A DNA stretch of 64,000 nt. Origin: Pseudomonas guariconensis (lineage in GTDB: Bacteria > Pseudomonadota > Gammaproteobacteria > Pseudomonadales > Pseudomonadaceae). Shown in pieces: positions 17,204-26,903 of the stretch. The notes beneath the pieces were generated by a model that did no database searches, had not been told where the DNA came from, and was given only the letters and a program-made list of their open reading frames with translations. Every line of letters starts with the position of its first letter. Position 1 is the first letter of the stretch. The stretch is taken from contig NZ_JADLJL010000014.1 in assembly GCF_015680235.1 (NCBI RefSeq), positions 51,420-115,419 of the forward strand. Reading direction: 5' to 3'. Position numbers and translations under genes: made by a program.

Positions 17204-17252
17204 CTTTTCCGGGCCCCTACGCGCCCCATCGCGGCCCGCGCAGCGCTCTTGC

Positions 17253-17311
17253 GGGCTGCGCTGTCGCGCAAAGAACAAGCGGCTAGCGCAGCGTCCCCCT
17301 GTGGGAGCGGG
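17253..17311 (+). repeat. Composite repeat unit, copy 2
   Basis: Matches 7540-7598 with about four mismatches, including gcaaagaacaagcggctagc, and runs into a family-1 REP at 17301. Confidence 0.75.
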
Positions 17312-17342
17312 CTTGTCCCGCGATGGGCTGCAAAGCAGCCCC
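17301..17342 (+). repeat. REP, family 1, single
   Basis: GTGGGAGCGGGCTTGTCCCG followed by GGGCTGCAAAGCAGCCC, a self-complementary tail. It lies between convergent genes and may work as a terminator. Confidence 0.85.
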
Positions 17343-17344
17343 AG

Positions 17345-18244
17345 TCATGCGCCCCGCTCAGCCTCCAGCCAATCCACGAACCGCTGGATCAACGCCCCGC
17401 GCCGCTTGCGCGGCGGCAATACCACGTAATACCCACGCTCTGAGCGCAAGCTGCCCTCCAACGGCCGGCACAACAACCCTTGGTCCACCAATCCATCCAC
17501 CAGGTGCCGCCAGCCGATCGCCACCCCTTGCCCAGCGATCGCCGCCTGGATCAGCAAGGTGTAGTTGTCGAACCGCAACTGCCCAGGCGGTGGCGGGCTG
17601 GTCACGCCCAGGCCACGGAACACCCCCGCCCAATCGAACCAGCGGCTGGCCTGCTCGCCACGCAGATGGAGCAGGGGTAATCGTTGCAAAGCCGCGGCTG
17701 ACGTGGGTTTGCCATGAATCAGCTTGGGGCTGCAGACCGGAAAAACCTCCTCGTCGAACAGCCATCTGCTCTCGCCCTGATGGAAACGCCCATCGCCAAA
17801 CAGCACCGCCACGTCGATATCCGGCCGCAACATGGCCTGGCTGCGCTCGCCCGTCACCAAGCTCACGTCCACTTGCGGGTAGGCCTGGTGAAACCGAGGC
17901 AAGCGCGGCATCAGCCAGAAGGCGGCGAAGGCAAAGTCGGTGGCCACCTGCAGCACCTCGCGCTGGGCACGCCCGCTGGCCTGCCCGATACCCTCGTCCA
18001 TGGCTTGCAAGCCTTGATGGACCTGCTCGAACAGCAGCTGGCCCACCTCGGTCAACTCGATGCCCCGGTAGATCCGGTCGAACAACCGGGTACCCAGTTG
18101 CGCCTCCAGGCGCTTGACCTGCTGGCTCACCGCCGGCTGGGTGGTGCCCAGCTCCAGCGCAGCCGCGGTGAAGCTGCGCTGGCGCGCGGCGGCCTCGAAG
18201 ACGCGCAGCGTGTCCAGGGACAGGTCGGCAAGGTGTTCAAACAT
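17345..18244 (-). CDS. LysR-type regulator of choline-sulfate use
   Basis: A 299-residue LysR protein: helix-turn-helix in SFTAAALELGTTQPAVSQQV, then the substrate-binding domain. It is divergent from betC with about 110 bases between. This is the usual place of the choline-sulfate utilisation regulator. The inducer (choline sulfate or choline) is inferred from context. Confidence 0.85.
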   Translation of the reverse strand: MFEHLADLSLDTLRVFEAAARQRSFTAAALELGTTQPAVSQQVKRLEAQLGTRLFDRIYRGIELTEVGQLLFEQVHQGLQAMDEGIGQASGRAQREVLQVATDFAFAAFWLMPRLPRFHQAYPQVDVSLVTGERSQAMLRPDIDVAVLFGDGRFHQGESRWLFDEEVFPVCSPKLIHGKPTSAAALQRLPLLHLRGEQASRWFDWAGVFRGLGVTSPPPPGQLRFDNYTLLIQAAIAGQGVAIGWRHLVDGLVDQGLLCRPLEGSLRSERGYYVVLPPRKRRGALIQRFVDWLEAERGA

Positions 18245-18290
18245 AAGCGTGGCTAATCCGAATCATTGCCCGCCATGGGCTTTACCCATG

Positions 18291-18299
18291 TTATCCACA
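18291..18299 (+). promoter_or_regulatory. Exact DnaA-box 9-mer in the betC control region
   Basis: TTATCCACA, in the gap between the LysR regulator and betC. One of a set of exact boxes outside oriC (see the cluster entry at 26709-32466). Confidence 0.5.
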
Positions 18300-18353
18300 G
18301 TCGCATCCTGATTCGCAAGCGGTTCCCATAACCTTCAACGATGGAAGGCAACC

Positions 18354-19871
18354 ATGAAGCGACCCAACATCCTGTTCATCATGGCCGACCAGATGGCCGC
18401 GCCCTTGCTGCCGATCTACAACCCGTCACCGATCAGGATGCCGAACCTGAGCCGCCTGGCCGAGCAGGCCGTGGTGTTCGATGCTGCCTATTGCAACAGC
18501 CCGCTGTGCGCGCCGTCGCGCTTCACCTTGGTCAGCGGCCAGTTGCCCAGCCGCATCGGTGCCTACGACAACGCGGCGGACTTCCCGGCCGACGTGCCGA
18601 CCTACGCCCATTACCTGCGCCGCCTGGGCTATCGCACTGCGCTGTCGGGCAAGATGCACTTCTGCGGCCCGGACCAACTGCATGGCTACGAAGAACGCCT
18701 GACCAGCGATATCTACCCAGCCGACTATGGCTGGGCGGTGAACTGGGATGAGCCGGACGTACGCCCAAGCTGGTACCACAACATGTCCTCGGTGCTGCAG
18801 GCCGGCCCGTGCGTACGCACCAACCAGCTGGACTTCGACGAGGAGGTGGTGTTCAAGGCCCGCCAGTACCTGTACGACCATGTGCGTGAAGGCGATGGAC
18901 GGCCGTTCTGCCTGACCGTGTCCATGTCCCACCCCCATGACCCCTACACCATTCCCAAGCCGTACTGGGATCTCTACGAGGGCGTGGATATTCCTCTGCC
19001 GGGCGACGTCCTGGCCCAGAATGAACAGGACCCTCACTCGCAACGCCTGCTCAAGGTCTACGACCTGTGGGACAAGCCACTGCCCGTGCACAAAGTGCGC
19101 GATGCCCGCCGCGCCTACTTCGGCGCCTGCAGCTATATCGACGACAACATTGGCAAGCTGCTGCAGACCCTCGAGGAGTGCGACCTGGCCGACGACACCC
19201 TGATCGTCTTCTCCGGCGACCATGGCGACATGCTTGGCGAGCGCGGGCTCTGGTACAAGATGCACTGGTTCGAGATGTCGGCGCGGGTGCCGCTGCTGGT
19301 CCATGCGCCCAAGCGCTTCGCTCCGGCACGGGTGAGCGCGGCCGTGTCCACCTGCGACCTGCTGCCCACCCTGGTGGAGCTGGCCGGCGGCGAAGTGGAA
19401 AAACACCTGCACCTCGATGGCCGTTCGCTGCTCGGTCACCTGCAAGGGCAGGGCGGGCACGACGAAGTGATCGGCGAATACATGGCCGAAGGCACGGTCG
19501 GCCCGCTGATGATGGTCCGCCGTGGCATGTACAAGTTTGTGTACAGCGAAGACGACCCCTGTTTACTCTATGACCTGAGCCGCGACCCGCACGAGCGGGA
19601 GAACCTCACCAGCAGCCCTGACCACCAGGCGCTGCTGCAGGCATTTGTCGATGAAGCCCGCCAACGCTGGGACATTCCCGCCCTGCGCGAGCGAGTGCTG
19701 GCCAGCCAGCGGCGCCGCCGCCTGGTGGCAGAGGCACTGGCCATCGGCAAACTGAAAAGCTGGGACCATCAACCCCTGGTCGATGCCAGCCAACAGTACA
19801 TGCGCAACCACATCGATCTCGACGACCTCGAGCGCAAGGCACGTTATCCACAGCCCGCACCCCTGGATTGA
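18354..19871 (+). CDS. betC: Choline-sulfatase
   Basis: A 505-residue type I sulfatase that releases choline and sulfate from choline-O-sulfate. The formylglycine signature is CAPSR at residues 52-56 (C52 oxidised to formylglycine), followed by FTLVSGQLPSRIGAYDN. Metal ligands are visible in MADQM near the start and SGDHGDMLGERG near residue 290. The C-terminal extension typical of choline sulfatases is present. choX follows 14 bases downstream. Confidence 0.95.
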   Translation: MKRPNILFIMADQMAAPLLPIYNPSPIRMPNLSRLAEQAVVFDAAYCNSPLCAPSRFTLVSGQLPSRIGAYDNAADFPADVPTYAHYLRRLGYRTALSGKMHFCGPDQLHGYEERLTSDIYPADYGWAVNWDEPDVRPSWYHNMSSVLQAGPCVRTNQLDFDEEVVFKARQYLYDHVREGDGRPFCLTVSMSHPHDPYTIPKPYWDLYEGVDIPLPGDVLAQNEQDPHSQRLLKVYDLWDKPLPVHKVRDARRAYFGACSYIDDNIGKLLQTLEECDLADDTLIVFSGDHGDMLGERGLWYKMHWFEMSARVPLLVHAPKRFAPARVSAAVSTCDLLPTLVELAGGEVEKHLHLDGRSLLGHLQGQGGHDEVIGEYMAEGTVGPLMMVRRGMYKFVYSEDDPCLLYDLSRDPHERENLTSSPDHQALLQAFVDEARQRWDIPALRERVLASQRRRRLVAEALAIGKLKSWDHQPLVDASQQYMRNHIDLDDLERKARYPQPAPLD

Positions 19872-19885
19872 GTAGAGAGGCCGCC

Positions 19886-20812
19886 ATGAAGAAGTTCTCC
19901 ACAACCGTGATCGCCCTGGCCCTTGGCCTGGCCGCAGCCACGGCCCACGCCGACAGCGATGCCCAATGCACCACCGTGAAGATGGCCGACCCTGGCTGGA
20001 GCGACATCGCCTCCACCAACGCCATCGCCCGCCTGCTCCTGGAAAGCCTCGGCTACCGGGTGAAGATCGACAACCTGGCCGTGCCGATCATCTACGGCGG
20101 CCTGAAGGACGGCCGGGTGGATGCCTTCCTCGGCAATTGGATGCCCGCCCAGCAAGGCTTCCATGACAAGTTCATCGCCAGTGGCGATGTGCAACGGCTG
20201 TCTCGCAACCTGCAAGGCACCGAGTTCACCTTGGCGGTGCCTGACTACGTCTGGAATGCCGGGGTGAAGGATTTCGCCGACCTGCAAAAACATGCCGACC
20301 AGTTCGACCAGAAGCTCTATGGCATCGGCTCCGGTGCCCCAGCCAACCTGTCGCTCAAGGACATCATCGACAAGAACGAATTCGGCCTGGGTGACTGGAA
20401 GCTGGTGGAGTCCAGCGAGCAGGCCATGCTCACCCAGGTGCAGCGGGCCACGCAGAAACAGCAGTTCATCACCTTCCTCGGCTGGACCCCGCACCCGATG
20501 AACGTGAAGCTGAAGATGCATTACCTGACCGGCGGGGAGAAATGGTTCGGCAGCAAGGGCGACGTGTACACGCTGGTGCGCAATGGTTATCCACAGGCCT
20601 GCCCGAATGCCGCCAAGCTGCTGGGCAACCTGAGCTTCAGCCTGGACATGGAAAATAGCATCATGGCCGAGGTGGTGGACAAGAAAATCAGCTTCGACGA
20701 GGCGGCCAAGGCATGGGTGAAGGCGCACCCAGATGTACTGGAAGGATGGTTGGCTGGGGTGACCACCAAGGCGGGTGGTAATGCCCTGGAGACTATAAAA
20801 GCTAAACTCTGA
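19886..20812 (+). CDS. choX: Choline ABC transporter substrate-binding protein
   Basis: A 308-residue periplasmic protein with a Sec signal (MKKFSTTVIALALGLAAATAHA). The mature chain begins DSDAQCTTVKMADPGWSDI, typical of ChoX. Trp and Asp residues of the aromatic choline box are plausible in PGWSD and YVWNAG. ATG 19886 has AGAGAGG ahead; an in-frame TTG at 19868 overlapping the betC stop lacks support. No permease or ATPase gene adjoins it, so it should work with a core transporter encoded elsewhere. Confidence 0.9.
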   Translation: MKKFSTTVIALALGLAAATAHADSDAQCTTVKMADPGWSDIASTNAIARLLLESLGYRVKIDNLAVPIIYGGLKDGRVDAFLGNWMPAQQGFHDKFIASGDVQRLSRNLQGTEFTLAVPDYVWNAGVKDFADLQKHADQFDQKLYGIGSGAPANLSLKDIIDKNEFGLGDWKLVESSEQAMLTQVQRATQKQQFITFLGWTPHPMNVKLKMHYLTGGEKWFGSKGDVYTLVRNGYPQACPNAAKLLGNLSFSLDMENSIMAEVVDKKISFDEAAKAWVKAHPDVLEGWLAGVTTKAGGNALETIKAKL

Positions 20813-20835
20813 TTCTTTGTAATACATATGACCCC

Positions 20836-20925
20836 CTGTGGGAGCGGGTTTACCCGCGAACATCGGCAAAGCCGGTGCCATACACCGCGGCAATCGCCTC
20901 GCGGGTAAACTTGTCTACACAGGGG
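20836..20925. repeat. Degenerate REP pair before the SulP gene
   Basis: Plus copy GTGGGAGCGGGTTTACCCGC and a matching inverted half CGCGGGTAAACTTGTCTACA with a GCCGGTGCC hairpin between. The arms can pair and would end the choX message. Confidence 0.7.
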
Positions 20926-20956
20926 CTGGTGAAAATCTTCAGGAATTGTATTCCCC

Positions 20957-22522
20957 ATGCCCCGCCTGACCCTCCTGCTGCCCTTCCTCTCCTGGCTCCC
21001 CCGCCAAACGGGCCGCAGTGTTCGCCAAGACCTGCTGGTAGGCCTGAGCGGCGCCATCCTTGCCCTGCCGCAGTCCATCGCCTACGCCCTGATTGCCGGC
21101 CTGCCTGCCGAGTACGGCCTGTACGCCGCCATCGTGCCGGTGCTGGTCGCATGCCTGTGGGGCTCGTCCTGGCACCTGATCTGCGGCCCTACCGCTGCCA
21201 TTTCCATCGTTCTCTACACCAGCGTCAGCTCACTGGCGGTGGCTGGTAGCAATGACTACATCACCTTGGTGTTGTTGCTGACCTTACTCGCCGGGGTGTT
21301 CCAGTGGCTGCTGGGGATGCTGCGCTTCGGCGCACTGGTCAATTTCGTTTCCCATTCCGTGGTGCTCGGCTTCACCCTCGGCGCCGCCGTGGTGATCGCC
21401 CTGGGCCAGTTGCCCAACCTGCTGGGCATGGACCTGCCCAGCCAGGCAACGGCCCTACGCACTCTGGAAGGCCTGCTCGGCCACGCCGGCGAAGTCGACC
21501 TGCCGTCACTGGCGCTGGGGCTGGCCACCTTGCTGGTTGGCGTGGCGCTCAAGCTCTGGCGGCCACGCTGGCCGAGCCTGCTGATAAGCCTGGTGCTGGT
21601 CAGCCTGGTCGCCTGGCTGCTGCCGGGTGCGTTCGGTCATGTGCAACGGGTGCCAGCGTTCACTGGTCAACTCCCGCCGCTGAGCCCCTTGCCGCTGCTG
21701 GACCTGGAGCTGATCCTGCGCCTACTGCCCAGTGCCGTGGCAGTGGGCATGCTCGGCCTGGTCACCAGCTTGTCGATCGCGCGCTCGCTGTCGGCACGTT
21801 CCGAACAATTGATCGATGCCGACCAGGAAATCCGCGCCCAGGGCCTGTCTAACATAGTCGGTGCGCTCTTCTCCGGCTCCCTGTCCGCAGGTTCTTTCAC
21901 CCGCTCGGGCCTGAGCTACGATGCCGGCGCCCGCTCGCCATTGGCGGGTGTGTTTTCAGCGTTGTGGGTGGCCTTGTTCGCCGTGGCGGGTGCCGGGTTG
22001 ATCGCGCACCTGCCGATCCCGGCCATGGCCGGCAGCATCTTGCTGATCTGCTGGGGGCTGGTGGATCACCGCGCCATCCGCTCGCTGTTCCGGGTCAGCC
22101 GCTCGGAGTTCCTGGTCATGGCCCTGACCGCCGCCGCCACGCTGTTGCTGGAATTGCAGACGGCGATCTATGCCGGGGTGCTGGCATCACTGTTCTTCTA
22201 CCTCAAGCGCACGTCTCGACCACGGGTGCAGCAGAGCCGGGAAGGGGAGACAGATGTACTGAAGGTCGGCGGCTCGATCTTCTTCGGCGCCGCGCACTAC
22301 CTGCAAGTGCGCTTGCAACGCTGCCAGGGGCCGAACGTGGTGGTCGATGCGCGGCAGATCAACTTCATCGACTATTCCGGGGTGGACATGCTGCACCGCG
22401 AGGCCCGGCGATTGAAGCGCAATGGCGGAAGTTTGACCTTGCATCGGGCCCGGCCGCAGGTGATCGAGGAATTGCAAAAACTGGAAGGCGCAGCCTTGTG
22501 CCCGATCCGGTTTGAAGAGTGA
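20957..22522 (+). CDS. SulP-family anion transporter with STAS domain
   Basis: A 521-residue inner-membrane protein. The N-terminal region shows the SulP core (GLSGAILALPQSIAYALIAG, then ICGPTAAISIVLYTSVS), with about 10-12 hydrophobic helices to residue 410, and a C-terminal STAS domain (about 425-521) containing VVVDARQINFIDYSGVDML. Substrate could be sulfate, bicarbonate or another anion. Its position after betC-choX suggests sulfate, but proximity to sulfate release is only circumstantial. Confidence 0.92.
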   Translation: MPRLTLLLPFLSWLPRQTGRSVRQDLLVGLSGAILALPQSIAYALIAGLPAEYGLYAAIVPVLVACLWGSSWHLICGPTAAISIVLYTSVSSLAVAGSNDYITLVLLLTLLAGVFQWLLGMLRFGALVNFVSHSVVLGFTLGAAVVIALGQLPNLLGMDLPSQATALRTLEGLLGHAGEVDLPSLALGLATLLVGVALKLWRPRWPSLLISLVLVSLVAWLLPGAFGHVQRVPAFTGQLPPLSPLPLLDLELILRLLPSAVAVGMLGLVTSLSIARSLSARSEQLIDADQEIRAQGLSNIVGALFSGSLSAGSFTRSGLSYDAGARSPLAGVFSALWVALFAVAGAGLIAHLPIPAMAGSILLICWGLVDHRAIRSLFRVSRSEFLVMALTAAATLLLELQTAIYAGVLASLFFYLKRTSRPRVQQSREGETDVLKVGGSIFFGAAHYLQVRLQRCQGPNVVVDARQINFIDYSGVDMLHREARRLKRNGGSLTLHRARPQVIEELQKLEGAALCPIRFEE

Positions 22523-22526
22523 ACCA

Positions 22527-22612
22527 ATCACAGGACAAGCCCGCTCCCACAAGGGCCATCGCTATCCTTGTGGGAGCGGGCTTGTCCCGCGATTGGGCCG
22601 CAAAGCGGCCCC
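22527..22612. repeat. REP pair, family 1, after the SulP gene
   Basis: Inverted copy CAGGACAAGCCCGCTCCCAC and plus copy GTGGGAGCGGGCTTGTCCCG, then GGGCCGCAAAGCGGCCCC. Lies between convergent genes. Confidence 0.88.
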
Positions 22613-22654
22613 GACATAACGTCAATCAGCGCAAATCAGGAATGTTCGTAAAGC

Positions 22655-23134
22655 TCAGGCATTGACATCCTGGATACCCAGTGTGACGAAGTCGATATAG
22701 GTATGATCCTTGACCGTAATTGCCATACGCGTCAGACGCTGGCCCACTGGCGCTTTGAAGTCGATCCAGCGACGGCGGCCAGTTCCGGTGCCCAGCGTTC
22801 GGGTTTCCAGGCAAACATCGCCATTGTAGAAACCAATCGTGGCCTCGAAATGAAGTTCAGTCAGTGCGAAGCGGATGGAAGAAACGGTGCCATTCAGTTC
22901 AATATGTGTTTCTTGCAGATCCGCACTTTGGCTCTTGGCCAGGATCAGCGCCTGCCCTTCGGCCATCCCAGGTACTTGCACATTAGCCCGTTCAACGCCG
23001 ATCTTTGCACCCTTTATACTGGAAATATGACGAACGGTGAAGTAATCCAGATCCAGTTCTTCACCAGCCGAAATATGGGTAGTTGGGGTGTTTTCGAAGT
23101 CGACGGTTACTTCATGGGTGAGAGTTGCATTCAT
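22655..23134 (-). CDS. Unrecognised 159-residue protein
   Basis: No family recognised. The sequence has no signal peptide or membrane segment, alternates polar and hydrophobic residues as in beta strands (HEVTVDFEN, LDYFTVRHIS, IRFALTELHFEATIGFYNG), and ends TYIDFVTLGIQDVNA. A beta-sandwich fold is plausible. A single cysteine (DVCLE) is seen. GAGGAG precedes ATG 23134 at 9 bases. Base composition is a little lower in GC than the neighbours, and the gene stands alone between a REP pair and an AT-rich gap before aroE, which suggests accessory origin. Confidence 0.65.
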   Translation of the reverse strand: MNATLTHEVTVDFENTPTTHISAGEELDLDYFTVRHISSIKGAKIGVERANVQVPGMAEGQALILAKSQSADLQETHIELNGTVSSIRFALTELHFEATIGFYNGDVCLETRTLGTGTGRRRWIDFKAPVGQRLTRMAITVKDHTYIDFVTLGIQDVNA

Positions 23135-23311
23135 ATCAGAGGTCTCCTCAGTTAGATGAGGCCCTAGTCAATCATGATGCAAAGCCATGAACTACTCGCA
23201 CAAATATTAGGCAACCAAGAGATTATAGAAAAACTTTGAAGACAATTGTATTCCACTCAGCATTTTTATACCCGAAACTTCATCGAAGGCTGCAGGGCAG
23301 CCCCCGCAAAG

Positions 23312-24136
23312 TTAGCCGCGCGCCAGCTGCCGGCGCAACTCATCCAATACCGGTCCGGTCTCCGGCCGCACACCACGCCAGATGAAGAACGCCTCGGCCG
23401 CCTGTTCAGCCAGCATGCCCAGGCCATCCAGCACCTTGGCCGCGCCCAGCTTGCTCGCCCATTGGCAGAACGGTGTCGGCTCCTTGCCGTACATCATGTC
23501 GTAGCACACGGTGCGCCCGGCCTCGACCAGGCTTTCGGCAATCGGCGGCAACTCGCCGGCCAGGCTCGCCGACGTGGCATTGATGATCACATCCACCGGC
23601 TCCTGCAACCAGGCGAAGCCACTGGCGACCACCGGCCCCAGTTCATCGAACTCACGCGCCAGCTGCTCGGCCTTCTCCACAGTACGGTTGGCGATCACCA
23701 ACGATTGCGGCTTGTGCGCCAGGATCGGCTCCAGAACACCTCGTACAGCGCCACCGGCGCCAAGAATGAGAATACGCTTGCCGAGCAGCTCGACCCCGGC
23801 ATTGACCGTCAGGTCGCGCACCAGGCCGGCGCCGTCGGTGTTGTCACCTTGCAAGGTGCCGTCGGCGAGCTTGGTCAGGGTGTTGACCGCGCCGGCACGC
23901 CGGGCCCGTGGCGTCAGGCTGTCGCACAGGCGATAGGCCTCTTCCTTGAACGGCACCGTCACGTTGGCGCCGCTGCCCTGCTTGAAGAACCCACGGGCGC
24001 AGTCGCTGAAATCATCCAGCGGCGCCAGCAGTGTGCTGTACTCCAGAGCCTGGCCGGTCTGATCGGCGAACAGGCGGTGGATCAACGGCGACTTGCTGTG
24101 GCCGATGGGGTTGCCGAATACGACATACTGGTCCAT
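23312..24136 (-). CDS. aroE: Shikimate dehydrogenase
   Basis: A 274-residue NADP-dependent enzyme of the shikimate pathway. The signature [13 protein letters not shown] lies at residues 8-20, catalytic K64 in [11 protein letters not shown], the Asp in [10 protein letters not shown], and the Rossmann motif [11 protein letters not shown]. Start ATG 24136 gives the conserved [10 protein letters not shown]; the open frame extends 15 codons further without support. It follows hemF by 25 bases and is likely cotranscribed. Confidence 0.96.
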   Translation of the reverse strand: MDQYVVFGNPIGHSKSPLIHRLFADQTGQALEYSTLLAPLDDFSDCARGFFKQGSGANVTVPFKEEAYRLCDSLTPRARRAGAVNTLTKLADGTLQGDNTDGAGLVRDLTVNAGVELLGKRILILGAGGAVRGVLEPILAHKPQSLVIANRTVEKAEQLAREFDELGPVVASGFAWLQEPVDVIINATSASLAGELPPIAESLVEAGRTVCYDMMYGKEPTPFCQWASKLGAAKVLDGLGMLAEQAAEAFFIWRGVRPETGPVLDELRRQLARG

Positions 24137-24161
24137 TGGGGACTCCTCGGGTTGGCAGGGC

Positions 24162-25109
<948 letters not shown>

Positions 25110-25209
25110 CTAGCATACCACCGGCAGCCGCCACGCCGCAGTTGACGGCGATCAAGCAAAGGCGTCCGATAGAAGGCCTTTTCCGATCCCGATGATAACG
25201 GAGTGCGAG

Positions 25210-26187
25210 ATGGCCAAGCGTATCCAGTTCAGCCAGCACGGCGGCCCGGAAGTCCTGCAACTGGTCGAGTTCGACCCAGCCCCACCCGGCCCAGGGCAGG
25301 TACGCGTGCGCAACCACGCGATCGGCCTGAACTTCATCGACACCTACTATCGCAGCGGGCTGTATCCGCCACCCTCGCTACCTTCTGGCCTGGGTACCGA
25401 AGGCGCCGGCGTGGTCGAGGCGGTCGGTGAAGGCGTCGGCCGGCTCAAGGTCGGCGACCGCGTCGCCTATGCCGGCGGCCCGCTGGGCGCCTACAGCGAC
25501 GTGCACACCCTGCCCGAGGCCAACTTGGTCAAGCTGCCAGAGGCGCTCAGCTTCGAACAGGCCGCTGCGGTGATGCTCAAGGGCCTGACCACTCAGTACC
25601 TGCTCAAGCAGACCTACGCCGTGCAGCCCGGTGATTTCATCTTGTTCCACGCGGCCGCCGGTGGCGTAGGGTCGCTGGCCTGCCAATGGGCCAAGGCCCT
25701 CGGCGCCAGGCTGATCGGTACCGTGAGCTCGGCCGAAAAGGCCGAGCGAGCCAAGGCACTGGGCGCCTGGGCGACCATCGACTACAGCCACGAAGACGTG
25801 GCCAAGCGGGTGCTGGAGCTGACCGACGGCCAGAAGTGCGCGGTGGTGTATGACGGCGTGGGTGCCAACACCTGGCTGACCTCTCTGGACTGCCTGCGCC
25901 CGCGTGGGTTGATGGTGAGCTTCGGCAATGCCTCGGGTGCGGTGACCGGGGTGAACCTGGGCATCCTTTCGCAGAAGGGTTCGTTGTACGTCACCCGGCC
26001 TACGCTGGGGACGTATGCCAACAATGCCGAGAACACCCAGGCCATGGCCGACGATCTGTTCGGGATGATTGCCAGCGGCAAGGTGGTTGTGGATATCCAG
26101 CAGCGGTATCCGCTGGGCGAAGCGGCCAAGGCCCAGACCGAGCTGACGGCGCGGCATACAGTGGGCTCTACGGTTCTACTGCCCTGA
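25210..26187 (+). CDS. qor: NADPH:quinone oxidoreductase
   Basis: A 325-residue zinc-independent medium-chain dehydrogenase. Conserved AIGLNFIDTYYRSGLYPPPS, the nucleotide-binding AAAGGVGSLACQWAKALGA, and YDGVGANTW identify the Qor group. ATG 25210 (MAKRIQFSQHGGPEV) is the conserved start; the frame opens six codons earlier. Divergent from hemF. Confidence 0.93.
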   Translation: MAKRIQFSQHGGPEVLQLVEFDPAPPGPGQVRVRNHAIGLNFIDTYYRSGLYPPPSLPSGLGTEGAGVVEAVGEGVGRLKVGDRVAYAGGPLGAYSDVHTLPEANLVKLPEALSFEQAAAVMLKGLTTQYLLKQTYAVQPGDFILFHAAAGGVGSLACQWAKALGARLIGTVSSAEKAERAKALGAWATIDYSHEDVAKRVLELTDGQKCAVVYDGVGANTWLTSLDCLRPRGLMVSFGNASGAVTGVNLGILSQKGSLYVTRPTLGTYANNAENTQAMADDLFGMIASGKVVVDIQQRYPLGEAAKAQTELTARHTVGSTVLLP

Positions 26188-26192
26188 ACCCC

Positions 26193-26295
26193 GGGCCGCT
26201 GCGCGGCCCTTCGCGGTACAAGGCCGTTCCTACAGGTCATGTGCGCGCCCCTGTAGGAGCGGCCTTGTGCCGCGAAACGAGGGCAAAGCCCTCGC
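26193..26295. repeat. REP pair, family 2, between qor and tsaC
   Basis: GGGCCGCTGCGCGGCCC hairpin, an inverted copy (TTCGCGGTACAAGGCCGTTC), a plus copy (CTGTAGGAGCGGCCTTGTGC) and the hairpin GAGGGCAAAGCCCTC. It lies between two convergent genes. Confidence 0.85.
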
Positions 26296-26308
26296 CAGAC
26301 TCACCTCG

Positions 26309-26866
26309 TTACCCCGGCCGAACCACTTCGCCGGTAACCAGGTTACGAATCACGCTCGGGTTCTTCCGCCCGCCCAAAGCCCCGCCGAGCACCAGGTCCA
26401 GCTCGCCATGGAAATATTGCTCCACCCGCAACCGGCTCTTGGCCGCTGGGCGCCCGCCGGGGTTGGCGGACGTGGAGATCAGCGGCCCGACCAACGCACA
26501 CAGCTCGCGAACCAAGGGGTGATCACTGACGCGCAAGGCCACGGTGTCGTGCTGGCCCGTCACCCACTCCGGCAACAGGTCCTGGTGCGGCACCAACCAG
26601 GTGTTCGGCCCAGGCCAGGTGCTGCCCATGCGGTCGATCCAGTCTTCGGGGAAGTCCTCGAACAGGAAGTCGAACTGGCGGATATTGTCGGCAATCAGGA
26701 TCAATCCTTTATCCACAGGCCGCGACTTGAGCGCCAGCAGGCGATACACCGCGTCCTCGTTCCAAGGGTCGCAGCCCAGGCCCCAGACCGCTTCCGTCGG
26801 GTAGGCAATGACCGCACCCGCCCGAATTTCACGCGCGGCTTGTTGCACACGCCAACTGCTCACCAT
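26309..26866 (-). CDS. tsaC: Threonylcarbamoyl-AMP synthase
   Basis: A 185-residue YrdC/Sua5-type protein that makes threonylcarbamoyl-AMP for t6A37 modification of tRNA. Typical blocks: [19 protein letters not shown] (about 16-34), [14 protein letters not shown], and [14 protein letters not shown]. Start ATG 26866 ([10 protein letters not shown]) has GGAGAG upstream; a longer open frame into dprA is a shadow. It lies downstream of dprA on the same strand, about 37 bases apart. Confidence 0.95.
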   Translation of the reverse strand: MVSSWRVQQAAREIRAGAVIAYPTEAVWGLGCDPWNEDAVYRLLALKSRPVDKGLILIADNIRQFDFLFEDFPEDWIDRMGSTWPGPNTWLVPHQDLLPEWVTGQHDTVALRVSDHPLVRELCALVGPLISTSANPGGRPAAKSRLRVEQYFHGELDLVLGGALGGRKNPSVIRNLVTGEVVRPG

Positions 26867-26903
26867 TTCGTCTCTCCGCATTAACGCCTGATGCGCAGTG
26901 TAC

